Of a stretch of 64,000 nt of DNA, positions 41,956 to 51,347 are shown one piece after another. Origin of the DNA: Maritalea sp049801075 (GTDB lineage Bacteria > Pseudomonadota > Alphaproteobacteria > Rhizobiales > Devosiaceae); NCBI RefSeq assembly GCF_049801075.1, contig NZ_JBNAGG010000003.1, forward strand, positions 124,001-188,000, in the 5' to 3' direction. Position 1 is the stretch's first letter. Every line of letters starts with the position of its first letter. Position numbers and translations under genes: made by a program. The notes beneath the pieces were generated by a model that worked only from the letters and a program-made list of their open reading frames with translations, ran no database searches and was not told where the DNA came from.

Positions 41956-42438
41956 ATGGATGTTCCGGTGGATTTTCAGATCAGAAAGGCGACGGCTGCC
42001 GACAAGCCCGCCATTAAAGACATTTTGCTTTCGACATTTACCCACACATGGAAACCGCAGCTTAATGCGCGTGGCCTGGCCAAAGCTGAAAGCTTTGAGC
42101 AAAATGTTCAAGACTATTTGGATCAATATTGCAGCGATATCTTTGTGGCGACCGACCAAGGTAAGCCGCTGGGCATGGTGCATTATTTTGATGATTTTGT
42201 TGCCGCCCTTCATGTGGCATATGAAGCGCAGGGGCGTGGCGTAGGTGGCGCTTTGTTGGACCATGCGGAACGCCAGATTGGTCGATCTCACGCCCAAGTG
42301 CGTTTGGAAACGGACACGTTCAACACCCAATCTCGCGCATTCTATCGCAAACACGGATTTGAAGAGATCGAGCAATATCCCGACACAGAGTGGGATAGCG
42401 ATCTCACCACAATTTTGCTGGTCAAAAAATTGGCATAA
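41956..42438 (+). CDS. GNAT-family N-acetyltransferase
   Basis: A 160-residue GNAT acetyltransferase. The acetyl-CoA-binding motif A is AYEAQGRGVGGALLDHAE near residue 90, followed by VRLETDTFNTQSRAFYRKHGF, the typical motif B region. I start at the ATG at 41956, since the longer frame to 41830 adds a Cys-rich segment with no family resemblance. The substrate is unknown. A strong bidirectional terminator follows, shared with gyrB. Confidence 0.88.
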   Translation: MDVPVDFQIRKATAADKPAIKDILLSTFTHTWKPQLNARGLAKAESFEQNVQDYLDQYCSDIFVATDQGKPLGMVHYFDDFVAALHVAYEAQGRGVGGALLDHAERQIGRSHAQVRLETDTFNTQSRAFYRKHGFEEIEQYPDTEWDSDLTTILLVKKLA

Positions 42439-42464
42439 AAAAGGCGCCGATTGGCGCCTTTTTT
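42437..42464. terminator. Bidirectional intrinsic terminator between acetyltransferase and gyrB
   Basis: AAAAAAGGCGCC (42437-42448), loop GATT, GGCGCCTTTTTT (42453-42464). Perfect stem with T-runs on both strands, beginning inside the acetyltransferase stop codon. It serves gyrB on the minus strand as well. Confidence 0.94.
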
Positions 42465-42482
42465 ATATATCGATGTGCTGGT

Positions 42483-44912
42483 TTAAACGTCGAGGTTCGC
42501 CACGCTGAGGGCGTTGTCCTGAATAAACTCGCGTCGTGGCTCCACCAAATCACCCATCAACTTTGAGAATGTTTCGTCGGCAACGTCACTTTCTTTCACA
42601 TGTACGCGCAACAAAGAGCGTGCATCTGGATCAAGCGTTGTTTCCCACAATTGATCAGGGTTCATTTCGCCCAGCCCCTTATAGCGCTGCATGGAAATGC
42701 CCTTGCGGCCAAAGCTAGTCATCGCGTCATAAAGAGTGAACGGTCCAAAGATTTGCTGGCTTTGGCCTTTACGTTCCAACTTGGCCAAACCTTCAAACAG
42801 GTTCTCGAGATATCCTGCCAGTTTTTCCAAATTGCGTGCATCCACGGACCGTAGCAAAGTGCCGTCAACTTTATGACTTTCCAAAACGCCCCGCACGGTG
42901 CGTGAGAAAACATAGCCATCAGCTGGATCAAATGTGCCTTCCCAGCCTTGCTCTGTTTCAGCGGATACCAAGTCCAATCGCTGCGCAACAGTTTGCGCCA
43001 TTTTCTCACCCTGAGCAGGATCTTCGAAAACAGACAAGCTCAACGCGCCGGAAATGGCACATTGCTCAATGATTTGTCGGTCATAACGGGCATTCAAGCC
43101 GTTGATGGTGTGGACGATATCCCGGCTCTTTGATGCCAAATCCATCAAATCTTGACCGGTATGGGTCACACCTGCACCAGTGATCAACGCTGCGTCTTCA
43201 AGGCCCGCATTGAGCAAATATTCTTCCAGCGCGCGTTCGTCCTTCAAATATTGCTCAGATTGGCCACGCCGCACTTTGTAAAGTGGGGGCTGGGCAATAA
43301 AGATATGACCGTTCTCGATCAATTCGGGCATTTGCCGATAGAAGAAGGTCAACAGAAGCGTCCGAATGTGCGCCCCATCCACGTCCGCATCCGTCATGAT
43401 GATGATTTTGTGGTAGCGCAATTTCTCGATATTGAATTCTTCACGCCCGATGGACGTACCGAGCGCCATCACAAGGTTGCCGATTTCTTGGCTAGATAGC
43501 ATTTTGTCAAAGCGCGCACGCTCAACGTTCAAAATCTTACCACGCAGTGGCAAAACGGCCTGAGTACCCCGGTCACGGCCCTGAGTGGCCGATCCGCCCG
43601 CACTATCACCCTCCACCAAGAAGAGTTCTGATTTGGCCGGGTCTTTTTCCGAGCAATCTTTAAGCTTGCCTGCCAGATAGGACACATCCAAAGCGGTTTT
43701 ACGCCGTGTCAGTTCCCGTGCCTTGCGCGCCGCTTCACGCGCCGCGGCAGCTTCGGCCACTTTTGAGATGATGTTTTTGGCTTCCTGCGGATGCTCTTCA
43801 AACCATTGGTTCAAACGCTCATTGACCACTGATTCCACCACAGGGCGGACCTCAGAGGATACCAGCTTGTCTTTGGTTTGAGATGAGAATTTCGGGTCCG
43901 GCACCTTCACAGACAGCACGCAGGTTAGGCCTTCACGACAATCATCGCCTGTTAGCGACACTTTTTCACGCTTAAGCGCGCCAGAGCTTTCCGCATAACC
44001 TGTTACCTGCCGGGTCAACGCCCCGCGCAAGCCCGCCAAGTGGGTGCCACCGTCGCGCTGCGGAATATTGTTGGTAAAGCACAATACATTCTCGTGGTAA
44101 CTTTCGTTCCACCACAAGGCCAGCTCAACGGTAATGTCGTCTTTTTCAACGGTGATATAGATCGGGTTTTCAATCAGCGCCTGCTTGGATTTGTCCAAAT
44201 AGCGGACAAAGGCTTCCAGACCGCCTTCGTAAAACAGCTCAACTTCTTTATCTTCGCCGTGGCGTTGATCTCGCAAGATGATGCGCGCGCCGGAGTTCAA
44301 GAAAGCCAATTCGCGCAAACGATGCTCGAGCGTATCATAGCTAAACTCCACCATGGTGAAGGTTTCAGGCGAAGGCAAAAAGGTCACTTTGGTGCCTGTT
44401 TCGTCGCCAGCATCACCAACCACTTCCAAAGGTGCGTCTGCAACCCCGTGAGTAAAGCGCATGCGATGCACTTTGCCTTTGCGCTTCACTTCAAGTTCCA
44501 ACCAGATTGAGAGCGCATTCACCACAGAAACGCCCACGCCGTGCAAGCCGCCCGACACCTTATAGGAATTGGAATCGAACTTACCGCCCGCATGAAGCTG
44601 GGTCATGATCACTTCGGCGGCAGAAACGCCTTCTTCTTCGTGAATATCGGTTGGAATGCCGCGACCATTATCGGTGACAGAGACAGAACCATCCGGGTTC
44701 AATGTTACGGTCACATAGTCGGCATGTCCAGCAAGCGCTTCGTCAATCGCGTTGTCCACCACCTCATAGACCATATGGTGCAAACCGGAGCCATCATCGG
44801 TGTCCCCGATATACATGCCCGGCCGTTTGCGCACCGCATCCAAGCCCTTGAGCACGCGAATGCTTTCCGCACCATATTCATTATCTTGAGGGGTCTGATT
44901 TTCTTCGCTCAT
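42483..44912 (-). CDS. gyrB: DNA gyrase subunit B
   Basis: An 809-residue type II topoisomerase ATPase subunit. It has the GHKL ATP site (VYEVVDNAIDEALAG near residue 50, DNGRGIP near 80, GLHGVGVSVVNALS near 120), the TOPRIM motif EGDSAGGSATQGRD near residue 435 and DADVDGAHIRTLLLTFFYR near 510, and the C-terminal RYKGLGEMNPDQLWETT. I start at the ATG at 44912, as the frame to 44918 would use GTG. It works with GyrA, encoded elsewhere, to introduce negative supercoils. It lies downstream of recF in the replication block. Confidence 0.98.
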   Translation of the reverse strand: MSEENQTPQDNEYGAESIRVLKGLDAVRKRPGMYIGDTDDGSGLHHMVYEVVDNAIDEALAGHADYVTVTLNPDGSVSVTDNGRGIPTDIHEEEGVSAAEVIMTQLHAGGKFDSNSYKVSGGLHGVGVSVVNALSIWLELEVKRKGKVHRMRFTHGVADAPLEVVGDAGDETGTKVTFLPSPETFTMVEFSYDTLEHRLRELAFLNSGARIILRDQRHGEDKEVELFYEGGLEAFVRYLDKSKQALIENPIYITVEKDDITVELALWWNESYHENVLCFTNNIPQRDGGTHLAGLRGALTRQVTGYAESSGALKREKVSLTGDDCREGLTCVLSVKVPDPKFSSQTKDKLVSSEVRPVVESVVNERLNQWFEEHPQEAKNIISKVAEAAAAREAARKARELTRRKTALDVSYLAGKLKDCSEKDPAKSELFLVEGDSAGGSATQGRDRGTQAVLPLRGKILNVERARFDKMLSSQEIGNLVMALGTSIGREEFNIEKLRYHKIIIMTDADVDGAHIRTLLLTFFYRQMPELIENGHIFIAQPPLYKVRRGQSEQYLKDERALEEYLLNAGLEDAALITGAGVTHTGQDLMDLASKSRDIVHTINGLNARYDRQIIEQCAISGALSLSVFEDPAQGEKMAQTVAQRLDLVSAETEQGWEGTFDPADGYVFSRTVRGVLESHKVDGTLLRSVDARNLEKLAGYLENLFEGLAKLERKGQSQQIFGPFTLYDAMTSFGRKGISMQRYKGLGEMNPDQLWETTLDPDARSLLRVHVKESDVADETFSKLMGDLVEPRREFIQDNALSVANLDV

Positions 44913-45059
44913 TTGCACCGAATCACAATCTGTTTAGCTTCTCTTTTTCTAGACCTTTTTGGCCCTAAACCAAAGCGTTGCAGCCCGATTTTGCCGCTTT
45001 TTCTTGGGATTGTCGCCCCTTTTGGCCACTCAAGGCGAAATTGTCATAAAATTATGATG

Positions 45060-46193
45060 CTAAAGCGCCAATTGAGCGTCTTTTACCGCGATGAATTGGG
45101 CCTCGTCGCCCAAGGCTTCAAACAGCATTTTGTCGGTGCCCGTCATCCAACATTGGGTGCCGAGTGCGTTGAGAATCTCAAACAGGGCCGCACGGCGCGA
45201 TGGGTCCAAATGCGCAGCAATCTCATCCAGCAATAAAAGCGGCGAGATATGGGTGATCTGGCGCACCAGCTCGGCCTGCGCCAAGATAAGACCGATAAGC
45301 AAAGCTTTTTGCTCGCCCGTGGAACAAAGCCCAGCTGGCATTTGCTTATCGACGTGCGTGACCTGCATATCCGTGCGATGCGGGCCCAATGTGGTGCGGC
45401 CAGCGCCACGATCAATTTGGCGGCGATTGCGCCATAAATCAGTAAGGAAGCTCTCTAAGGCACTAGAGGAGACAAACTCCTCCTGCAACTCATCTTGCGC
45501 TGCAAGGGCCACATAAGCGGCGGGAAAAGGCGCATTGCCGCGTGTTTTATCCAGCAACTGGTTGAGATGGGTGATCATATCCACCCGCGCAAAGTGCATT
45601 GCCGCTGCATGGGTGGCCATTTGCGCTTCAATCGCACTCATCCAGCCGGGGTCAAAATCTGTTTCCAGCAGCTTATTGCGCTGGCGCATCGCCTTTTCAA
45701 AAGCATTGGCCTCTGCCCCATGGCTGGGGATGAGGGTCATCACCAATCGGTCAAAGAAGCGGCGGCGATCGCCTGCGGGCCCGGTGAACAAGCCATCCAG
45801 CGCTGGGGTCAGCCAAAGAATGCGGGCATATTCGCCCAGTTCCTCGACGGATTTGGCGGCGCTGCCATTGATCCGCACCCGGCGGCCCGTTTGCACGCCT
45901 TGATCTAGCCCGGTGCCCATATCGACAGGCCCCATCGGCGTTTCAAGGCTGGCGGCCACGGCCCACCCGGTTTCGCTGGTATGCAGCGCCAATTGCTCAA
46001 AGGCAGCACGGCGCAAGCCACGCCCTGGCCCAAGCAAAGAAATTGCTTCTAATAGATTGGTTTTGCCCGCCCCGTTTGGCCCCGTCAGCACCACATGGCG
46101 TGCGTCTGGGTCCAAAGCCGCACTTGCATAATTGCGGTAATTGGTCAGCCGCAATCTCGAAATATAATGGGTGGGCAGTTCTCTATGTGCCAT
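45060..46193 (-). CDS. recF: DNA replication and repair protein RecF
   Basis: A 377-residue SMC-like ATPase that helps load RecA at gapped DNA. Walker A is GPNGAGKTNLLEAISLLGPG near residue 38, the signature STGEQKALLIGLILAQAEL near residue 290 and Walker B LLLLDEIAAHLD near residue 320. It begins 23 bases downstream of dnaN and is followed by gyrB after 147 bp, the gene order found in many bacteria. The N terminus (RLRLTNYRNY) is typical. Confidence 0.96.
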   Translation of the reverse strand: MAHRELPTHYISRLRLTNYRNYASAALDPDARHVVLTGPNGAGKTNLLEAISLLGPGRGLRRAAFEQLALHTSETGWAVAASLETPMGPVDMGTGLDQGVQTGRRVRINGSAAKSVEELGEYARILWLTPALDGLFTGPAGDRRRFFDRLVMTLIPSHGAEANAFEKAMRQRNKLLETDFDPGWMSAIEAQMATHAAAMHFARVDMITHLNQLLDKTRGNAPFPAAYVALAAQDELQEEFVSSSALESFLTDLWRNRRQIDRGAGRTTLGPHRTDMQVTHVDKQMPAGLCSTGEQKALLIGLILAQAELVRQITHISPLLLLDEIAAHLDPSRRAALFEILNALGTQCWMTGTDKMLFEALGDEAQFIAVKDAQLAL

Positions 46194-46216
46194 TGATGGC
46201 CTGCCCTTTTATCCCG

Positions 46217-47341
46217 CTATACCCGCATTGGCATCAAAATATAAAGCGCGCGATCGGCTTCATCTTCAGATTGCACAATGGTTGGCGACCCGCTGTCAGA
46301 GAACATGAAGATTGCCTGTTCGGAATGCACTTGCTCGATAATATCCAGCAAATAGCGCGCGTTAAAGCCGATCTCAAAGCCTTCATGCTCAAATTCGATG
46401 GGCAACTCTTCGCGGGCTGTGCCGTGATCCGGGTTGGTGACGCTCAGTTCCAACAAGCCTTCACTCAAGCCAAGTTTAACGGCCTTGCCGCCACGGTCAG
46501 ACGCGATGGTAGACACACGATCAACCGCTTGCTTCAAGGCGTTGCGGTCAACGGCCAAACGCTTGTCATTGTCTTTCGGAATCACACCCTCATAGTTAGG
46601 GTATGTGCCTTCAATCAGTTTGGACAACAATACAACGCCGCCCAATTCAAATCGGATTTTGCTGTCTGAAAGTTCAACACCAATATCTTGATCGTCATCG
46701 CCCAAAAGCTTTTGCACTTCAGCAACCGTTTTGCGCGGCACGATGATGGATGGCATACCTTCTGAGCCTTGTGGCGCTTCGGTTTCAGCGCGCGCCAAAC
46801 GGTGACCGTCTGTCGCGACAGCGCGGAGTATCACGCCTTCATCTTCGCTCATGGTGTGGAAGAAGATACCATTCAAATAATAGCGGGTCTCTTCGGTTGA
46901 GATGGCAAACTGTGTGCAATCGATCAGATTTTTCAGTGCGCCAGCTTTGAGCGTGAATTTATGGCTGAAGTCGCCTGATTTGAGATCAGGGAAGCCATCC
47001 GGCGCCAAGCAGGTTAGATTGAAGTTTGAGCGACCAGAGGTGATGGTCATTTGCTCATTGGTGCCATCTGTTTCCAAATTCACTTCCGCACCGTCGGCCA
47101 ATTTACGCACGATTTCATAAAGCGTGTGGGCGGGCACGGTGGTTGTGCCGGCAACGCCAACCATGGCGGGCACACTTTCGGTGATTTCAATGTCCAAGTC
47201 TGTTGCCCGCAATTCGAGCTGTCCGTCATGGGCGTTGATCAAAACGTTGGACAAGATGGGGTAAGTGGTTCGCCGCTCCACAACACGGTGAACATGGCCC
47301 AAAGATTTGAGCAAATGGTTGCGCTCCAAAGTGACCTTCAT
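46217..47341 (-). CDS. dnaN: DNA polymerase III sliding clamp (beta subunit)
   Basis: A 374-residue clamp with the three-domain layout. It opens MKVTLERNHLLKSLGHVHR, has HTLYEIVRKLADG and ATDGHRLARAE typical of domains 1 and 2, and ends with SGSPTIVQ and YILMPMRV, the hydrophobic C terminus that forms part of the partner pocket. I start at the ATG at 47341; the frame extends to 47437 without homologous sequence. It encircles DNA and tethers the polymerase. Confidence 0.97.
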   Translation of the reverse strand: MKVTLERNHLLKSLGHVHRVVERRTTYPILSNVLINAHDGQLELRATDLDIEITESVPAMVGVAGTTTVPAHTLYEIVRKLADGAEVNLETDGTNEQMTITSGRSNFNLTCLAPDGFPDLKSGDFSHKFTLKAGALKNLIDCTQFAISTEETRYYLNGIFFHTMSEDEGVILRAVATDGHRLARAETEAPQGSEGMPSIIVPRKTVAEVQKLLGDDDQDIGVELSDSKIRFELGGVVLLSKLIEGTYPNYEGVIPKDNDKRLAVDRNALKQAVDRVSTIASDRGGKAVKLGLSEGLLELSVTNPDHGTAREELPIEFEHEGFEIGFNARYLLDIIEQVHSEQAIFMFSDSGSPTIVQSEDEADRALYILMPMRV

Positions 47342-47471
47342 CTGACGTCTCCCATGCTGCCATCGCGTTTTATCGATGGCGCTTATCATTGATCTATTCG
47401 GGGTTGCGAAACTGGCTTTTTCTGGCGCAAAAGGCAAGACCTAACTCGCTTAAATCCAGCAATAACAACAG

Positions 47472-47506
47472 AAAACGGCGCATCTTTTGTCAAGATGCAC
47501 CGTTTT
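47472..47506 (-). terminator. Hairpin terminator downstream of dnaA
   Basis: Arms of 15 bases (47472-47486 and 47492-47506) pair with a single C/A mismatch around a 5-base loop. On the minus strand the stem ends in TTTT followed by CTGTTGTT. It lies 31 bases after the dnaA stop and separates dnaA from dnaN. Confidence 0.75.
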
Positions 47507-47536
47507 ATCCTCCCCCGAGAATATTTTGTCGCCGAT

Positions 47537-49069
47537 CTATTCTTCGATCATGCGCTTGAGTAGCTCCACCTCTTGAGCAAACCCAGTATCACCACCCATC
47601 AATTGTTCCACTTTTCGCACAGCGTGCAGCACCGTTGTGTGATCGCGGTTGCCGAAGCGACGCCCAATCTCTGGCAAAGACCGTGAGGTCAAAATCTTCG
47701 ACAAATACATCGCAATCTGGCGTGGACGCACCACAGAGCGTGACCGACGTGAAGACAACAGATCAGGCTTGGACACTTTAAAGTGCTTGGCCACAGTTGT
47801 TTGGATCTCATCGATCTTGACACGACGTGTGTCACGGGTACGCAGCAGATCGTGCAACGCCTTCTCGGCCAACTCAATGGTGATCGGCTCTTCGGTCAAT
47901 TGGTTGGCAGCCACCAAACGGTTTACCGCGCCATCCAAATCCCGGCCGTGGGACAATACATTGCGCGCTACATAATCCAATACAGGTGCTGGGATATGCA
48001 GCCCTGGGAATTTAGCCGCCGCTTGCTCAGCCCGCTTTTCCACGATGGCCCGACGCAATTCTTCGTCCAAAGGCTGGATTGGCACCACAAGGCCGCCAGA
48101 CAGGCGCGACCGCAAACGATCGTCCAGCATGTCCAAGTCGCGTGGAGGCGCATCACCCGCCACAACAACTTGCTTTGCGCCAGTAAGCAATGCACTCAAG
48201 GCCTGGCCCAATTCAGTGACCGATTTGCCTTGAAGGAATTGCATATCATCGATCAACAACACATCGATTGACCGGAGCCATTCTTTAAAAGCAATTGCGC
48301 TTTGGCGCTGCACCGCAGTGATGAAGTGGTACATAAAATGATCGGCGGTGAGATAAACAATATTGCGATTCTTATCGCCCGCACCGGCTGCCCAGGCAAT
48401 GGCGTTCAACAGGTGAGATTTACCCAAGCCAACAGACGAATGGATATAAACCGGGTTGAACGCTGCTGTGCCTTGCGCGGCGGCTTGCGCCACTTGCTTG
48501 GCGGCGGCCAAAGCCATCTCATTGGCGGAACCGGTGACGAAGCTATCGAAGGTCAATTTTGGGTCGAGCGCAGAACCTGAAAGTGCATCGCCTGCCTTGA
48601 GCCGTGCATTGTGCTGCGCGCCAGTGCGCAAACCTTGATTGGTTGTGGTTTTCGCGTCCGGCTTAGCGGCCTCTGGCGCGTTATTTTGCTGAATTGCGGC
48701 ACGCGGCTTGCCGTTGACGCGAACGGTCAAGTGCAATTGCGCAACTTGATCTGTTTCTGATGTAAATGACTCTAAAATACGATCTTGATAGTTTGAAGTA
48801 ATCCATGAGCTTAAAAAGCGGGTTGGAACGGAAAGGTGCGCGATGCCGTCGCAAATCTCTTCCAATTCCATTGATGCAAACCAGGATGAAAAAACATCCT
48901 CACCTACACTCGCCCAAAGTCTTTTCTTAACGCGCTCCCAAATCTTAGACTGATCCGCCCCCAAATCTGTCATTAGCTCTCCACCCGTATGTTCTGATTG
49001 ATTGGTCGCAACATCTTGTTGTTCTGCTTGTTCTGTGATGTCGCGCGCCAAAAGCGATGTGTGGTTCAT
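47537..49069 (-). CDS. dnaA: Chromosomal replication initiator protein DnaA
   Basis: A 510-residue initiator ATPase in this reading. Domain I starts at IWERVKKRLWASVGEDVFSSWF, a variable linker follows, Walker A is SVGLGKSHLLNAIAW, Walker B is LLIDDMQFL, and the C-terminal DNA-binding domain holds RPRQIAMYLSKILTSRSLPEIG and GNRDHTTVLHA. Two starts have good ribosome sites: 49069 (GAGG, 6-base spacing) and 48973 (GGAG, 5-base spacing, giving 478 residues). The second begins just before domain I. The gene is followed by a terminator and then dnaN. Confidence 0.97.
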   Translation of the reverse strand: MNHTSLLARDITEQAEQQDVATNQSEHTGGELMTDLGADQSKIWERVKKRLWASVGEDVFSSWFASMELEEICDGIAHLSVPTRFLSSWITSNYQDRILESFTSETDQVAQLHLTVRVNGKPRAAIQQNNAPEAAKPDAKTTTNQGLRTGAQHNARLKAGDALSGSALDPKLTFDSFVTGSANEMALAAAKQVAQAAAQGTAAFNPVYIHSSVGLGKSHLLNAIAWAAGAGDKNRNIVYLTADHFMYHFITAVQRQSAIAFKEWLRSIDVLLIDDMQFLQGKSVTELGQALSALLTGAKQVVVAGDAPPRDLDMLDDRLRSRLSGGLVVPIQPLDEELRRAIVEKRAEQAAAKFPGLHIPAPVLDYVARNVLSHGRDLDGAVNRLVAANQLTEEPITIELAEKALHDLLRTRDTRRVKIDEIQTTVAKHFKVSKPDLLSSRRSRSVVRPRQIAMYLSKILTSRSLPEIGRRFGNRDHTTVLHAVRKVEQLMGGDTGFAQEVELLKRMIEE

Positions 49070-49876
49070 TATGTGCCTCTGTTTGACCAATACTTGCCCG
49101 TCTCCAACCCCGAAAAGGTTAGCCGCACGACGGGCTGTCTGCCCCGTAAACAAAGCAATATCGTGCGCCGAAAGTATTCGGCGTGTCGATTTGCCGGTTT
49201 ATTTTAAAAGTTAGCGATTACCGCCAGAAAGTTTTTATTGAAACTCACAAGACGTGGTGAGCTAAGAAAAGAATGATGCGAGTTCTTTATGTCTATTACG
49301 AAACTCGAGCCCAGATTGCTCGTTTTTCTTGTGCCGCATCACAATGCCCCCGGTTCGATGAATATGTGGCAATTTTTACTCACATATCATCAGTCTTCGT
49401 TCCAACGAGGATCATATTAGCCTTGAAAATTGTGGGTTTCAACCGTGGAATCTCGCAAAATGGGGATTGACTCTTTGTCTAAAATTGCGGTTGAGCAAGG
49501 GTGAGTCTGCCCCTTGGTTTTTAAGGCTTTGACTCTCCTTACAAATTCAAAAATCAAGCCCAAAAATCACGTTAATAAAAAATTTACGATTTAACATTTT
49601 TAACGGCATTTGGGGTCAAATCGGCAGACACCAACATAGAAAGCAGCACCGATAAATATTTGAAAACAAATAAATTTTCGCGCTGCACATCAGTTTTATG
49701 ACGATTTTATAAATGGATTCAATCGCTTGTTGCTTTTGGCTCATGCTCGGCGCACGGCATCGGGTGCAAGGGCGAGAAAAATCGCATTGCAATGCCCTGC
49801 ATAAGCACGCGAAAAACCCTTCCTTGATTTCTCAAAGAAGGGCTTTCAAATTTGTAATGCGTGTTGTGTTTATGCG
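49070..49876. promoter_or_regulatory. AT-rich dnaA upstream region with clustered GANTC sites
   Basis: About 800 bp without a convincing gene between dnaA and rpsT. GANTC, the methylation target of CcrM, occurs at 49448, 49469, 49503, 49531 and 49716; the first four lie within 88 bp, where chance predicts far less than one. The stretch 49540-49720 is strongly AT-rich. I found no perfect DnaA box (TTATCCACA), so I do not call an origin. The region likely holds the dnaA promoter and cell-cycle control sites. The rpsT terminator lies at 49812-49842. Confidence 0.65.
49812..49842 (-). terminator. Intrinsic terminator of rpsT
   Basis: On the minus strand CCCTTC (49842-49837) pairs with GAAGGG (49822-49817), extended by further pairing across a bulge, and is followed by TTTTT (49816-49812). 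It lies 34 bases after the rpsT stop. Confidence 0.85.
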
Positions 49877-50143
49877 TTACGCAGAAACAGCTTTAACGCG
49901 GGCAGCCAAACGCGAGATTTTGCGAGCAGCCATGTTCTTATGAACGACGCCCTTAGTGGCGGCGCGCATAATTTCTGGTTGCGCAGCTTGCAACGCTTGT
50001 TTCGCAGCAGCACTATCGCCAGAAGCAATTGCTTCTTCTACTTTGCGAATGAATGTGCGCATGCGCGAACGGCGTGCTTTGTTAACCTCAGTCTGACGCT
50101 CAATCTTGCGTACAGCTTTTTTTGCTGACGGAGTATTTGCCAT
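49877..50143 (-). CDS. rpsT: 30S ribosomal protein S20
   Basis: An 88-residue, Lys/Arg/Ala-rich protein that binds 16S rRNA in the small subunit. It opens MANTPSAKKAVRKIERQ and contains RRSRMRTFIRKVEEAI and VVHKNMAARKISRLAARVK, typical of S20. The start is the ATG at 50143 with GAGGAAA upstream. The longer frame to 50266 is not homologous. Monocistronic with its own terminator, and neighbour of dnaA as in many Hyphomicrobiales. Confidence 0.97.
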   Translation of the reverse strand: MANTPSAKKAVRKIERQTEVNKARRSRMRTFIRKVEEAIASGDSAAAKQALQAAQPEIMRAATKGVVHKNMAARKISRLAARVKAVSA

Positions 50144-50319
50144 GCTTTTCCTCGTTATGCGTTTTCGGCCTAAATTGTTCTGAAATTCAAACCGAAATAA
50201 AAGCGGCGGCACAGCTGCCGCCCGAATTTCGTTGGCCGTTATAGAGCGCCTAGGCGAAGACGTCAATATCTAAATGCGCCAAAACATAAGTGCTGCGGGC
50301 GCCAGACGCGGTGGTTAGG

Positions 50320-51201
50320 CTATATCTGACACGTTGGGCACATAAAGGTTGAGCGCCCGGATTGGACCCGCCGTTCAATCATGCTGTCGCATCCTTCATT
50401 TTGGCACGGTTCACCCTCTCGTCCATAGACCCTAAATTGATGTTGAAAATAACCTAGATCGCCCTGGGCATTCTTAAAGTCCTTTAGCGTAGAGCCGCCA
50501 GCTTCAATCGCCACAAGCAATGTGCGTTTGATGGCTTGGGTTAGCCCATCAAGGCGCGCAGGATCTTTCTTATGAGCTTTGGCCAGTTTCGCCATCGGCG
50601 TAAACGGGTCGATACCCATTTCATAAAGCGCCTCGCACACATAAATATTGCCCAGACCGGCAACATTGCGCTGATCGAGCAGCCCCATTTTCACCGGGCT
50701 CTTCTTGCCTTCAAAGCGCATAACCAAATGTTCAGCGCTGAATTGATTGGATAAGGGTTCTGGGCCCAAATGATCCAGATGCTTGTTGGGCGCATCTTCA
50801 CCAATCAAATCCATATACCCAAAGCGCCGCGGATCATTGTAGATCAGTTCCACATCGCCTTGGGTTGGATGGGTTAGCCGCATCGCCACATGATCATGCT
50901 TGGGCGACAGTTTTTGCTTGTGCACCCGCTCGTCAGCATCGGGCACATATTGACCCACCTTAAAGCTGCCGCTCATGCCCAAATGGGCCAGCAGAGATTC
51001 CCGCGAACTTAGCTCCATCACAAGATATTTGGCGCGGCGCCCAACATGTTGGATGGTCTGCCCTTGAAGCCGTTCCACCATATTGTCAGGGAAGGGGAAG
51101 CGCAGATCTGGCCGATTGAGCTTCACGTCATCTATTGTTGCACCCGACAAGAAGGGTTCTAGGCCACGGCGTACGGTTTCCACCTCGGGCAATTCAGGCA
51201 T
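50320..51201 (-). CDS. mutM: Formamidopyrimidine-DNA glycosylase
   Basis: A 293-residue DNA glycosylase/lyase that removes oxidised purines such as 8-oxoguanine. The catalytic N terminus PELPEVETVRRGL is intact (Pro2, Glu3). It has the helix-two-turn-helix (LDQRNVAGLGNIYVCEALY near residue 170) and the C-terminal zinc finger with C-x4-C and C-x2-C (CQNEGC ... CPTC). It is divergent from ubiE, sharing a 146-bp intergenic region. Length is typical. Confidence 0.97.
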   Translation of the reverse strand: MPELPEVETVRRGLEPFLSGATIDDVKLNRPDLRFPFPDNMVERLQGQTIQHVGRRAKYLVMELSSRESLLAHLGMSGSFKVGQYVPDADERVHKQKLSPKHDHVAMRLTHPTQGDVELIYNDPRRFGYMDLIGEDAPNKHLDHLGPEPLSNQFSAEHLVMRFEGKKSPVKMGLLDQRNVAGLGNIYVCEALYEMGIDPFTPMAKLAKAHKKDPARLDGLTQAIKRTLLVAIEAGGSTLKDFKNAQGDLGYFQHQFRVYGREGEPCQNEGCDSMIERRVQSGRSTFMCPTCQI

Positions 51202-51347
51202 GTGCTTTATCCATAATCAATGAGAGAACCAAATGGTTTACCCTTTTTACCTGCGTCAATCCAAAGCACCCCAATCTTGGTCTGTTTTATTGGAAATCCA
51301 AAACCTGTTGGGATATGGTGCGGCGAAATTGAAGGAATATCTAAAAG

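Noticed and set aside
49200..49876. Chromosomal origin in the dnaA upstream region
   Set aside because: No perfect DnaA box on either strand; AT-richness and GANTC sites alone do not define an origin.
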